A stretch of 64,000 bases of DNA from Bacillota bacterium (GCA_023414355.1 JAEZOB010000009.1:1-64000); one strand, 5' to 3'; positions 18,209-27,393 are shown, numbered from the stretch's first letter. A program made the numbers and translations. The notes: generated from the letters alone by a model not told the origin.

Positions 18209-19588
18209 ATGGGTCTTTTGCTAAAGGGCGGAACAGTAGTAACACCGGTAAGCAGTAAAATATCAGATGTCAGAATACATGAAAGTATCATTGTCGAGGT
18301 GGGAGAAAACCTAAAAGTCGATGGAGACGAGGTACTCGATGTATCAGGGAAATTACTCTTTCCGGGTTTTATTGATACACATACACACTTTGATCTTGAT
18401 GCGGGTGACTTCTTTACCGCGGATGATTTTAGTACCGGAACAAAAGCGGCAATAGCAGGAGGAACTACAACAGTATTAGATTTTTCTACACAAAATAAGC
18501 ATGAAACACTGAAAGACGCTCTTAAGACATGGCATAAAAAAGCAGAAGGCTGCTCTTCCTGCGACTATGGATTTCATATGTCAATCATCGATTGGAATGA
18601 AGAAACAAAAGAAGAACTGAAGGATATGACCAATGCCGGAGTGATGTCTTATAAGCTGTATATGGCATATGATAATCTGAAAGTGAATTCGGGAGAAATA
18701 TATGATATTATTAAAGCAGTGAAAGAAGAAAATGGTATTATCGGTGTACACTGCGAAAATGGGGATTTGGTAAATGAGCTGATCAAAGAACAAAAACAAT
18801 TGGGGCATCTCACGCCAAAGGCTCACCCGTTATCCAGACCAGATGTGGTGGAAGCAGATGCGGTGAGCCAGCTTTTAACGATTGCAAAGCTGGCAGAGGC
18901 ACCTGTTAATATCGTACACCTTAGTACGAGAAAAGGATATGAGGTGATTAAGCAAGCCAGAGAACAGGGACAGGAGGTATATGTGGAATCTTGCCCGCAA
19001 TATTTTCTTTTTGACGATTCAAAGTATGATTTACCCGATTTTGAAAGTGCTAAATTTGTATTATCACCTCCCCTTAGAAAGAAAGCTGATATGGATTGTC
19101 TTTGGAATGCTCTAGGTGCTAACCGGATCAATACCATAGGAACAGATCACTGCAGCTTTCATTTTAAAGGACAAAAAGAAAGGGGTCGTAATGATTTCTC
19201 GAGGATTCCGAATGGGATCCCGGGAGTAGAGCACCGTCCGATGCTTATGTATACCTATGGGGTATTGGAAGAAAGGATTACAGTAGAACAAATGTGTGCG
19301 GCATTATCCACGAATGCTGCTAAATTATTTGGAATGTACCCCCAAAAAGGTATCCTTCAACAAAGCAGTGATGCTGATATTGTTGTATGGGATCCGAATG
19401 CTCAGGGTATGATAACGGCGAAAGACCAGCTTCAAAATGTAGATTATACCCCATATGAAGGATTAAAGGTAAAAGGAAAAGCGGAATATGTGTTCCTCAG
19501 AGGCAATTTGGTTGTGGAAAAGGGGAAAATCATTCGGGAGAATTTAGGGAAATATGTGTTCCGCACGAAAAGTCAGAAGTTGCAGTAA
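18209..19588 (+). CDS. hyuA: Dihydropyrimidinase / hydantoinase-family hydrolase
   Basis: A 459-residue cyclic amidohydrolase of the hydantoinase/dihydropyrimidinase family, close in length to E. coli HyuA. Metal motif GFIDTHTHFDLD, the expected carboxylated Lys in MSYKLYMAY, GVHCENG, IVHLSTRKG and GTDHCSF are all present. It hydrolyses a cyclic amide ring, probably one produced by YgfK from a purine (inference from neighbours; hydantoins and dihydropyrimidines are the classic substrates). A GGAGG site lies before the ATG. It is separated from ygfK by the tandem palindromic elements but keeps the same direction. Confidence 0.88.
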   Translation: MGLLLKGGTVVTPVSSKISDVRIHESIIVEVGENLKVDGDEVLDVSGKLLFPGFIDTHTHFDLDAGDFFTADDFSTGTKAAIAGGTTTVLDFSTQNKHETLKDALKTWHKKAEGCSSCDYGFHMSIIDWNEETKEELKDMTNAGVMSYKLYMAYDNLKVNSGEIYDIIKAVKEENGIIGVHCENGDLVNELIKEQKQLGHLTPKAHPLSRPDVVEADAVSQLLTIAKLAEAPVNIVHLSTRKGYEVIKQAREQGQEVYVESCPQYFLFDDSKYDLPDFESAKFVLSPPLRKKADMDCLWNALGANRINTIGTDHCSFHFKGQKERGRNDFSRIPNGIPGVEHRPMLMYTYGVLEERITVEQMCAALSTNAAKLFGMYPQKGILQQSSDADIVVWDPNAQGMITAKDQLQNVDYTPYEGLKVKGKAEYVFLRGNLVVEKGKIIRENLGKYVFRTKSQKLQ

Positions 19589-19752
19589 AAGGGAAGACGC
19601 TTAAGCAATAGGAAGCTTTAGGAGCATACGATTCAAACAGGTTATACTCCTATCTGTGAATTATATCGTTGTTATGTTACAATGATTACAATAATATGAT
19701 TGGGATTCTTAGCCGATTTCTTAATTAGATAAGCAGTAGGAGAGAACATAAT

Positions 19753-20388
19753 ATGAATGAAATAAATAAAGACCAAAACAAGCGAATATTAAACGCAGCA
19801 TTGGATGTAGTAAATAAGAAGAATATTAGTGGTACAAGGATGCATTTGATCGCTGACCAGGCTAAAATGGTTCAGTCCAACGTTCATTATTATTATAAGA
19901 CGAAGGAAGACTTGATGCTGGCGCTGCAGGAATACATTTTTGAAGAGTGTTATGATATAAGAAGAAAAGAGAAAAAACATAGTAAGGATAATCTCGAAAG
20001 TCAATTGGATGTTTTTATTAACCAGAAGAAAAGATTGATTTTAAATAAACAGAAATATGATTTTGCTGAAATTGAGTTCTGGGTACATAGTAAGACTCAA
20101 GATAAAGTTCATATTCAGTTTATGAAATCTTATGAGAAATGGAGATCTGAAATAAGAGAAATATTGGATAAGTATTGCCCTGATTTAGATGAGATGAATA
20201 AGCAAATCATACCGTATACTTTAATATCATTGCTACAGGGAGCAACTCTTCAATATTCAATTGATAAAAATAACTTTGATATTGAAAATTATTTTGAGTT
20301 GTCGAAACAAATGATATTAAATCAAATCAAACAGGCAACAGTACAAGGAAGCAACCTTAATCTCAATCAACCGGAAAATAATCGTTGA
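19753..20388 (+). CDS. TetR/AcrR-family transcriptional regulator
   Basis: The 211-residue product has an N-terminal TetR helix-turn-helix (ILNAALDVVNKKNISGTRM then VQSNVHYYYKTKEDLM) and a helical ligand-binding C-terminus. It carries its own ribosome site (AGTAGGAGAG) after a 164-base gap. It lies between the catabolic genes and the cofactor block, so control of one or both by a purine or a metal cofactor signal is plausible but unproven. The palindrome TTGATTAATCAA at the ssnA promoter and the related TTGACTAATCA about 55 bases after its stop are candidate sites. Confidence 0.9.
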   Translation: MNEINKDQNKRILNAALDVVNKKNISGTRMHLIADQAKMVQSNVHYYYKTKEDLMLALQEYIFEECYDIRRKEKKHSKDNLESQLDVFINQKKRLILNKQKYDFAEIEFWVHSKTQDKVHIQFMKSYEKWRSEIREILDKYCPDLDEMNKQIIPYTLISLLQGATLQYSIDKNNFDIENYFELSKQMILNQIKQATVQGSNLNLNQPENNR

Positions 20389-20465
20389 TTATAAGATAGA
20401 TATGTAGAAGAGAACCGGTAACATTTTAATCCATAATAGATTGACTAATCATAGGATGCTAACGG

Positions 20466-20618
20466 AGTGAAATATTAAGCCTGGGAGATGAAACGGAATT
20501 TGATAATAAAAATAATGCAGAAGATACAGTGAATGCGGCTTCCTTGTTGGGTAAAGGCGGTATCCGGCGGATCAATTATTTACGGTTGCAATTTACAGAA
20601 ATCAGAAATACTATATAG
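20466..20618 (+). other. Short protein-like reading frame, unrecognised
   Basis: In the 260-base gap between the TetR gene and the XdhC-like gene, a frame of about 50 codons has a balanced composition (for example LLGKGGIRRINYLRLQF near its end) and stops at TAG 20616-20618. It has no clear ATG start: CTG 20481 and GTG 20547 are the only options. It may be a gene remnant, and no homologue is recognised. Confidence 0.2.
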
Positions 20619-20647
20619 ATAATAAGACGAATGAAAAGGAAATGCCT

Positions 20648-21673
20648 ATGAAAGAATTTTATAAGCTAATTGGGAATATGCCTAAGTACCAAGAAAATAT
20701 CGTTGTGAAAGTAGTTGATGGTAAGTATGCGGGCGAAACAGCGATATTCTCAGGGAATAAAATAGTTTATTCCTCCTTGAATAATGAATTCTTTGATGGT
20801 ATGAGCTACGAAATCATCTGTGCCGGTACATGTCAATTACATCACATGGATGGACAAAAAATCTTCTGCGAAACGCTTAGTAACGAGAAGAAGCTTGTGA
20901 TCTGTGGTGGAGGACATGTTTCCATCCCTGTTATAAAAATAGCTAAAATGTTGGGCTTTTCTGTAACGATAATTGAAGATCGTCTCAAGTATGCTGACAA
21001 TGCCAAAGCGGCAGGAGCAGATAACATAATGCTTGATGATTTCTCCGGTGCTTTAAACAAAATAACAGGGGATCAGGATACTTATTTTGTGATTGTAACA
21101 AGAGGTCATCGTTATGATCAGGATTGCCTGGAGGAGATTCTAAAGAAAGATAATGCCTATATAGGGATGATAGGAAGTCGAGCTCGTGTGAAGAGAGTGA
21201 AAGAGCTTTTAAAGGAGAAGGGTTATCAGGATAGTATGCTGGAAGGCGTTTACTCCCCAATCGGACTGAGAATTGGTGCCGAGACACCGGAAGAGATAGC
21301 AGTATCAATCATGGCAGAAATCATCCAGGTGAAAAATCAGATAAAAAGAGGTTTTGGATACCCGAAAGAAATCATTGAGGCAATTCTTGATGAGAAAACA
21401 GCAGAGATGCCGAAGATCTTAGCTACAATCATCTCAAGAAAAGGTTCTGCGCCCAGAGAGATAGGTACGAAAATGCTGATCTGCAAAGATGGTACTACAG
21501 TAGGTACGATCGGAGGGGGATGTGTAGAGGCTGATATCTGTAATAAAGCCCGGTTCATGGAAAAGGATCAAAAACCAAAACTATATACAGTGGATATGAC
21601 AGGTCGTGAAGCAGAAGAGGATGGCATGGTTTGTGGCGGTATCGTAGAAATTCTGTTAGAATCGGTACATTAG
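20648..21673 (+). CDS. XdhC-family Mo-hydroxylase maturation factor with swapped domain order
   Basis: The 341-residue protein contains both halves of the XdhC family but in reverse order. The Rossmann domain (LVICGGGHVSIPVIKIAK near residue 83, and TRGHRYD, MIGSRARV) comes first. The XdhC/CoxI domain (ILATIISRKGSAPREIG, then GTIGGGCVE and VCGGIVEILLE) comes last; in canonical XdhC the CoxI half is N-terminal. XdhC binds the molybdenum cofactor, protects it, promotes addition of its terminal sulfur or selenium and delivers it to the apoenzyme. ATG 20648 is preferred over 20642 because AAGGA is seven bases upstream. It begins the cofactor block. Confidence 0.85.
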   Translation: MKEFYKLIGNMPKYQENIVVKVVDGKYAGETAIFSGNKIVYSSLNNEFFDGMSYEIICAGTCQLHHMDGQKIFCETLSNEKKLVICGGGHVSIPVIKIAKMLGFSVTIIEDRLKYADNAKAAGADNIMLDDFSGALNKITGDQDTYFVIVTRGHRYDQDCLEEILKKDNAYIGMIGSRARVKRVKELLKEKGYQDSMLEGVYSPIGLRIGAETPEEIAVSIMAEIIQVKNQIKRGFGYPKEIIEAILDEKTAEMPKILATIISRKGSAPREIGTKMLICKDGTTVGTIGGGCVEADICNKARFMEKDQKPKLYTVDMTGREAEEDGMVCGGIVEILLESVH

Positions 21674-21781
21674 GTTTATTGAGGAATTACAAAACATGCA
21701 AGTATTGGGTGTTTCGTAATTCCTTCTTGAGATTTTAATGTCTAGTATTCACAATTTATATCCTTTTGAATGGAGAGTATG

Positions 21782-22816
21782 ATGAGACAAATTGAAACAA
21801 CAAAAGCGGTTGGGCAGGTATTATGCCATGATATAACACAAATTATTAAAGGTGAGAAAAAAGGCCCGGTATTTCGTAAGGGACATATTGTTACAGAGGA
21901 AGATATACCGGTTTTGTTATCGGTAGGCAAAGATCATTTGTACGTATGGGAAATGAACGAGAATCTTCTTCATGAAAATGAAGCAGCGGAAATACTTTAT
22001 GAGCTGTGCAGAAGCACTGGTATGACAGGTTCTGAGGTGAAGGAAGGAAAAATTGATATCATTGCACAGATGGATGGCCTGCTTAAAATCAATAGAGAGA
22101 AATTACTGGCTGTGAATAGTCTGGGGGAAATGATGATTGCAACCAGGCACGGAAACTTTCCTGTCAAGAAGGGGGATAAGCTTGCCGGTACCAGAATAAT
22201 CCCTCTTATGATCGAGAAAGAAAAGATGGAAAGAGCAAAGCTGGTCGGTGGGGATCGGCCGGTACTTACAATTCTTCCTTATAAGGAGAAGAAGGTAGGA
22301 ATCGTAACAACCGGGAATGAGGTATTCTACGGAAGGATCAAGGATAGCTTTGGACCTGTTATAGTGGAAAAATTAAAGGAGTTTCCCACACATATCATAG
22401 GGCAGACTCTTGTAGATGACCAAAAGGAACATATTAAGGATGCAATTATGGACTACATCAATCAAGGTGCGGATTTGGTTGTCTGTACGGGTGGTATGAG
22501 CGTTGATCCGGATGATTGTACACCGGGGGCTATTATGGATACCGGTGCTGATATCATAACCTATGGTGCTCCGGTATTACCGGGGGCCATGATGCTTGTC
22601 TCATACTATGAGAAAGAAACCAGAAAAATCCCGGTATTAGGGCTGCCCGGCTGCGTTATGTACGCAGAGCGGACTATTTTTGATATCCTACTCCCCAGGA
22701 TAATGTCTGATGATGAGATTGCGAGGGAGGAAATAGCTGCCCTTGGAGAAGGCGGGCTATGCTTAAATTGTTCTGTATGTACGTATCCAAACTGCGGATT
22801 TGGAAAAGGCAAGTAG
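21782..22816 (+). CDS. MoeA-like molybdopterin-binding protein with Cys-rich tail
   Basis: A 344-residue protein with a molybdopterin-binding (MoCF-type) domain: VGIVTTGNEVFYGRI near residue 175 and VVCTGGMSVDPDD near 235. An N-terminal region corresponds to part of MoeA, but the full MoeA four-domain layout is not seen. The C-terminus ends in CLNCSVCTYPNCGFGKG, four Cys that could bind a metal or chalcogen. Proteins of this form sit next to xdhC and selenium-hydroxylase genes in clostridia. A role in Mo insertion or cofactor hand-over is likely; I do not call it moeA. I prefer ATG 21782 over 21770 and 21779, because the GGAGAG site lies at 21772-21777. Confidence 0.75.
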   Translation: MRQIETTKAVGQVLCHDITQIIKGEKKGPVFRKGHIVTEEDIPVLLSVGKDHLYVWEMNENLLHENEAAEILYELCRSTGMTGSEVKEGKIDIIAQMDGLLKINREKLLAVNSLGEMMIATRHGNFPVKKGDKLAGTRIIPLMIEKEKMERAKLVGGDRPVLTILPYKEKKVGIVTTGNEVFYGRIKDSFGPVIVEKLKEFPTHIIGQTLVDDQKEHIKDAIMDYINQGADLVVCTGGMSVDPDDCTPGAIMDTGADIITYGAPVLPGAMMLVSYYEKETRKIPVLGLPGCVMYAERTIFDILLPRIMSDDEIAREEIAALGEGGLCLNCSVCTYPNCGFGKGK

Positions 22817-22862
22817 TCTTACAAGTTGAGCTTTATAATATTATATTCTGATGGAGGCTTTA

Positions 22863-23396
22863 ATGGATAAAATACTAATTGTTTCACACTGCATATTAAA
22901 TACTTCATCTAAGGTGATTAGTAATAATTCAACCGAAAATCAGAAGGAGGCTGATCATAGAGAGAAATTAATGAATTATGTAATTAAAAATAATATTCAG
23001 TTAATACAGCTACCATGTCCTGAGTTTTTGGTGTATGGTAGCAGAAGATGGGGACATGTGAAAGAACAGTTTGATCATCCGTTTTTTCGTAAACAGTGTA
23101 AGGAAATGTTAATCCCTGTTGTAATGCAGTTAAAAGAATACGCATCCTGTCCTGAACGGTTTGAAGTGTTAGCTATAGTAGCAATTGATGGAAGTCCAAG
23201 CTGCGGAAGTCGATTGACCTGTAGGGGTGATTGGGGTGGTGAATTATCTGACTGTCCTGATTTTGATAATAAAATAAGAAGTTTGCATCTGGCAAATGGG
23301 TCGGGCATATTTATGGAAGAAGTTAAGAAATTATTAGCTGAAGAGAATTTAGACATTCCAATCAAAGATCTATGTGATATGATAGCTGAATTATAA
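22863..23396 (+). CDS. TudS-related (DUF523-like) putative desulfidase
   Basis: The 177-residue product has three conserved cysteine sites: SHCILNTSSKV near residue 9, QLPCPE near 53, and GSPSCGS near 110. This is the layout of DUF523/TudS proteins, whose three Cys hold a 4Fe-4S cluster that in thiouracil desulfidase takes a sulfur from 2- or 4-thiouracil. The pair with the following ECF S component is the same as a pair known in Clostridioides (CD3072-CD3073 type). Its substrate here is unknown; a thio- or seleno-substituted nucleobase or cofactor would fit its neighbours. ATG 22863 has GGAGG before it. Confidence 0.7.
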   Translation: MDKILIVSHCILNTSSKVISNNSTENQKEADHREKLMNYVIKNNIQLIQLPCPEFLVYGSRRWGHVKEQFDHPFFRKQCKEMLIPVVMQLKEYASCPERFEVLAIVAIDGSPSCGSRLTCRGDWGGELSDCPDFDNKIRSLHLANGSGIFMEEVKKLLAEENLDIPIKDLCDMIAEL

Positions 23397-23428
23397 GTGA
23401 TAATATAGCAAATATGGGGGGACTTATC

Positions 23429-23983
23429 ATGGGAGATAAAAAAGTTTATATCATAACATTATGTGGAATATCAGTAGCGATCAATATAGTTTTAGGGATT
23501 ATTACATCAACATTGAAGGCTCCATTCTATCTGGATACATTAGGAACAGTATTTACTGCTGTGATCCTTGGGCCAATTCCGGGTGCAATCGTAGGAGCAC
23601 TTACCAACATCATAACAGGCATCATTTATAGTCCTAAGGATATCCCCTTCTTATTAGTGAATGTTGCAGTAGCACTTATCGTTGGTTATGCTGCAAAGAA
23701 GTTTAAATATAATCTGGTTACGGCAATCGTTTGCGGACTTATATTAAGCATTGTTTGCCCGTTAATTGGAACGCCAATCGGAATTTTAATCTATGGTGGG
23801 TTAACAGGTACGGTATCGGATATTATAGTTTTAGCATTAAAAAGTTCGGGAAGCAGTATTTTTGCAGCATCCTTTATAGCGAAAATTGGAAACAACTTAC
23901 TAGACAAGGTAGGTACTTGCTTAATTGCATATTTTCTTATCACAAGGCTTCCCAAAAGTTTGAAAAATACTTTCAATCAATAA
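23429..23983 (+). CDS. ECF transporter S component (CD3073-like)
   Basis: A 184-residue integral membrane protein with about five or six hydrophobic helices and no ATPase, resembling substrate-capture (S) subunits of energy-coupling-factor importers. It would borrow the shared EcfA/EcfA'/EcfT module encoded elsewhere. Glycine/proline-rich loops such as LGPIPGAIVGALTN are typical. It begins 32 bases after the desulfidase gene, with a GGGGGG ribosome site, so the two are probably co-expressed. Its ligand is not predictable from sequence; context suggests a thio- or seleno-compound or a purine/pterin. Confidence 0.75.
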   Translation: MGDKKVYIITLCGISVAINIVLGIITSTLKAPFYLDTLGTVFTAVILGPIPGAIVGALTNIITGIIYSPKDIPFLLVNVAVALIVGYAAKKFKYNLVTAIVCGLILSIVCPLIGTPIGILIYGGLTGTVSDIIVLALKSSGSSIFAASFIAKIGNNLLDKVGTCLIAYFLITRLPKSLKNTFNQ

Positions 23984-24070
23984 AGCCAGATGATAGAGTT
24001 CGAAGATCTTGTTGTTGTACGGATATGTAAATAATTCATATGGCCGGAAAGGGCTATTTCGGGAGTACTT

Positions 24071-24943
24071 ATGAAAAGTAAATTACTTTTATCCATGATT
24101 CTTATATTGGTATTGATTACAGGGGGATGCTCTGCTTCCTCAAAGAGTGCTTCACAAAACCAACAAGACGCAACAAACCCTACAGCACAATCTGCGGCAC
24201 AGCCTACGGAACAAATTGGGGCAAGTCAGGCACCGGCTGATACAACGACGATCATGATTGCTGCTGCAGCAAGTATGGAAACAATCCTTACTGAGGATTT
24301 AATTCCTATGTTTGAAGAACAGAACCCTGGAATTCAAGTAGAAGGAACCTATGATAGTTCCGGAAAGCTACAGACACAGATTGAAGAGGGAATGGTAGTT
24401 GATCTTTTCTTCAGTGCAGCAACAAAACAAATGGATCAATTAACCAACGAGGGTTTAATCGCAGAGAATACCAGGGTGGATTTACTAAAAAATAGAATAG
24501 TCTTAATTATCCCGGCAGATGCTACAGTTGATATTGCTAAATTTGAGGATATCACGAAAGCGGACAGAATTGCAATTGGTGATCCTGACAGTGTACCGGC
24601 GGGTCAATATGCGAAGGAAGCGCTAACCAGTCTGGGTTTATGGGATGAAGTGATCGCAAAAGCGAGTCTTGGAACCAATGTGAATGAAGTTCTTAACTGG
24701 GTTGCTGAAGGAAGTGCTGACGCCGGTATCGTATATGCAACGGACGCAAGCTTGCAGCCGGATAAAATTAAGATAGTGGCCGAAGCGTCAAGCGGTAGTC
24801 TGAAGCAGGATGTGATTTATCCGGTAGCAGTGATAAAAGCATCTGCAAAGCAGGTAGCAGCACAAAAATTCATAGACTTTTTAGCTTCAAAAGAAGCGAT
24901 GCAAATATTTGAAAGCTATGGATTTACCGATGCAAAGGAATAG
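24071..24943 (+). CDS. modA: Molybdate ABC transporter substrate-binding lipoprotein
   Basis: The 290-residue protein has a lipoprotein signal (LVLITGGCSAS, lipid-modified Cys at about 20), a Ser/Gln/Thr-rich linker, and the ModA fold: IMIAAAASMETIL, then VEGTYDSSGKLQTQIEEG and DLFFSAATKQMDQL, and the Asn-rich SLGTNVNEVLNWV. It captures molybdate (or tungstate) at the outer face of the membrane. modB and modC follow on the same strand with gaps of about 100 bases. It feeds molybdenum to the cofactor pathway encoded immediately downstream. Confidence 0.92.
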   Translation: MKSKLLLSMILILVLITGGCSASSKSASQNQQDATNPTAQSAAQPTEQIGASQAPADTTTIMIAAAASMETILTEDLIPMFEEQNPGIQVEGTYDSSGKLQTQIEEGMVVDLFFSAATKQMDQLTNEGLIAENTRVDLLKNRIVLIIPADATVDIAKFEDITKADRIAIGDPDSVPAGQYAKEALTSLGLWDEVIAKASLGTNVNEVLNWVAEGSADAGIVYATDASLQPDKIKIVAEASSGSLKQDVIYPVAVIKASAKQVAAQKFIDFLASKEAMQIFESYGFTDAKE

Positions 24944-25040
24944 ACTGCTTACAGTATCAAAAGCACTCAAGGTGCGATTGAGTATAACTAACACTTTGGG
25001 CAAGGCTACAAACTAAAATGATTTTGAAAGGGAATGAGTT

Positions 25041-25715
25041 ATGGACCTTACACCCATCTTAATCTCAATGAGAACCGCTACAGTCGCAATTTTGATTACT
25101 TTTTTTCTGGGGCTCTTTGCAGCGAAGCTTGTAACAGGACTTAGGAATCAGGTAATAAGAAGTGTCATAGATGGGCTCCTGATTCTGCCGTTGGTGTTAC
25201 CCCCTACGGTAGCGGGCTTCTTTTTACTTTATCTTTTTGGTGTTCATAGACCCATTGGAAAATTTCTGATTGATTTTTTTGGAATAAGAGTTGCTTTCTC
25301 CTGGGGGGCCACCGTTTTGGCAGCAGTGGTGATTTCCTTTCCCCTTATGTATCGTTCGGCTAAGGGTGCTTTTGAATTAGTAGATTCAAATCTTATTTAT
25401 GCAGCCAGAACACTTGGTATGTCAGAGTGGAAAATCTTCTGGCGAGTTATGATGCCGACAGCAATGCCGGGGGTGGTCAGCGGAGGAATTCTGGCATTTG
25501 CCAGAGGTCTTGGAGAATTTGGAGCTACTGCCATGATTGCAGGTAACATAGCAGGAAAGACAAGGACGGTTCCGATGGCAATCTATTCGGCTGTTGTAGC
25601 CGGAGATATGGAGACAGCAGGTAGCTATGTGCTATTTATTACAATCCTGGCTGTGATGATCATTACATCCATGAATTATTTTACAACCCATCGGTATTTT
25701 ACAGCTCGAAGGTAA
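25041..25715 (+). CDS. modB: Molybdate ABC transporter permease
   Basis: A 224-residue membrane protein with about five or six transmembrane helices and the permease EAA-like loop (AARTLGMSEWKIFWRVMMP then ARGLGEFGATAMIAGN). The GLGEFGATAM segment is characteristic of ModB and CysT/W-type permeases. It sits between modA and modC. Ribosome site AAGGGAATG precedes the ATG. Confidence 0.92.
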   Translation: MDLTPILISMRTATVAILITFFLGLFAAKLVTGLRNQVIRSVIDGLLILPLVLPPTVAGFFLLYLFGVHRPIGKFLIDFFGIRVAFSWGATVLAAVVISFPLMYRSAKGAFELVDSNLIYAARTLGMSEWKIFWRVMMPTAMPGVVSGGILAFARGLGEFGATAMIAGNIAGKTRTVPMAIYSAVVAGDMETAGSYVLFITILAVMIITSMNYFTTHRYFTARR

Positions 25716-25826
25716 AACCGAAATAAAGTGATTGATATATCTGTGCAAATTTCTGCAAAGGAATGTTCAGAATAAGTAAAATGCAAGGATATACGAAAGC
25801 ATACCTAATCCCTGAAGGAGAGAAAG

Positions 25827-26930
25827 ATGAGTCTGAGTGTTGATATAACAAAAAAATATAAGAAATTTCAGCTCTCGGTAAAGTTTGAAACCTCAGACAA
25901 TACGATAGGCATTCTTGGAGCCTCCGGATGCGGAAAGAGTATGACCCTAAAAGCCATTGCCGGCATTATTATTCCGGATAGCGGTAGGATTGTTTTAAAT
26001 GGAAGAGTACTATTTGATTCTGAAAGAAAGATTAACCTGCCACCCAGGAAGAGAAGGATCGGATACTTATTTCAAAGCTATGCGCTATTTCCGAATATGA
26101 CTGTGGAGCAGAATATGAAAGCCGGTATGAGCGGTAACCGGAATCAGAAGGATAAGAGGACAAGGACACTCATTGAAAAATTTCATCTAAAGGGTTTGGA
26201 ACAGCATTATCCAAATCAATTATCCGGTGGACAGCAGCAACGAGTGGCTTTAGCAAGAATTATGGCATCGGATACAGATGTTCTGCTTTTAGATGAACCA
26301 TTTTCCGCTCTTGATTTCTTTTTAAAGGAGCAATTAGAGAAGCAATTGCAGGACATGCTTAAGGAATATAATAAAGATGTAATCCTGGTAACGCATAACA
26401 GAGATGAGGCCTTTCGCTTCTGTCAGGACCTATATATTATGGATCAAGGTAATCTGGTATGCAGCGGTAAGCTAAAGAATATTTTTCAAGATCCGAAATA
26501 CTTAATAGCGGCCCGGCTAACCGGGTGCAAGAATATCTCTAAGGCAGAACGAGTGTCATCACATGAGTTATATGCGAAAGATTGGAATATGAAATTGTAT
26601 GTGGAGCAGGAGATTTCAGAAGATATATCTTATGTAGGAATAAGAGCACATTATCTTGAGGCATTATCTCGAAAAGGTGATGTAAATACCATCGAACCGG
26701 AATTGGTTGATGTAACGGAAGAGCCTTTTGAGGTAAATGTATTATTTCGTAATAAAAACAAAGAACATAGTTCGACAGAACATTTGATATGGTGGAAATT
26801 GCCGAAGGATCGATGGACTGGCGAGTTTGGCAGCTGGGCGCCTGAATTTTTAAGATTTCCACCAGAACATATATTACTTTTAAAAGGGATTGATATCGGA
26901 GGTTTGAATGAAACAATTAACTCACTTTGA
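25827..26930 (+). CDS. modC: Molybdate ABC transporter ATP-binding protein
   Basis: The 367-residue ATPase has Walker A GASGCGKSM, the signature LSGGQQQRVALARIM, Walker B VLLLDEPFSALD and an H-loop (VTHNRDEA). The C-terminal third is a regulatory MOP-like extension. It powers ModAB. Its last 23 bases overlap the start of moaC, joining molybdate uptake with molybdopterin synthesis in one translated unit. Confidence 0.92.
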   Translation: MSLSVDITKKYKKFQLSVKFETSDNTIGILGASGCGKSMTLKAIAGIIIPDSGRIVLNGRVLFDSERKINLPPRKRRIGYLFQSYALFPNMTVEQNMKAGMSGNRNQKDKRTRTLIEKFHLKGLEQHYPNQLSGGQQQRVALARIMASDTDVLLLDEPFSALDFFLKEQLEKQLQDMLKEYNKDVILVTHNRDEAFRFCQDLYIMDQGNLVCSGKLKNIFQDPKYLIAARLTGCKNISKAERVSSHELYAKDWNMKLYVEQEISEDISYVGIRAHYLEALSRKGDVNTIEPELVDVTEEPFEVNVLFRNKNKEHSSTEHLIWWKLPKDRWTGEFGSWAPEFLRFPPEHILLLKGIDIGGLNETINSL

Positions 26931-27393
26931 TCAAAATGGTAATGCAATTATGGTTGATGTATCAGAGAAAGAGGTTACAGCCAGAGTAGCTGTTTCTAAA
27001 GGAACCATCCTCGTAAATAGCGAAATTATAGATGCGGTTGTGAATCACAAGGTGCAAAAAGGGGATACGCTTGGCGTCGCACGAATAGCAGGAATTATGG
27101 CAGTGAAACAAACAGCATCACTAATTCCTCTGTGCCATCCTTTGGAAATTTCTAATTGTGCTATTGATTTTGAGGTAGACGAACTGAATAACCGTATCTA
27201 TGCAACCTGTACTGTAAAAACAAGTGGACAAACGGGGGTAGAGATGGAAAGCCTTACCGGAGTATCCGTTGCACTTTTAACAATTTATGATATGTGCAAA
27301 GCAATCGATAAATCTATGACAATAACAGATATTCACCTGGTACAGAAATCGGGTGGTAAAAGCGGAGATTACACGAATCCTTCGGGGGGTTGA
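26908..27393 (+). CDS. moaC: Cyclic pyranopterin monophosphate synthase accessory protein
   Basis: The 161-residue MoaC works after MoaA in the first step of molybdopterin synthesis, forming cyclic pyranopterin monophosphate from the GTP-derived intermediate. LIPLCHPLEISN, GVEMESLTGVSVALLT and the C-terminal KSGGKSGDY are the conserved active-site segments. It starts inside modC (ATG 26908) with GGAGG upstream and is followed by moaA. No moaD, moaE or mobA is seen in the window. Confidence 0.95.
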   Translation: MKQLTHFDQNGNAIMVDVSEKEVTARVAVSKGTILVNSEIIDAVVNHKVQKGDTLGVARIAGIMAVKQTASLIPLCHPLEISNCAIDFEVDELNNRIYATCTVKTSGQTGVEMESLTGVSVALLTIYDMCKAIDKSMTITDIHLVQKSGGKSGDYTNPSGG

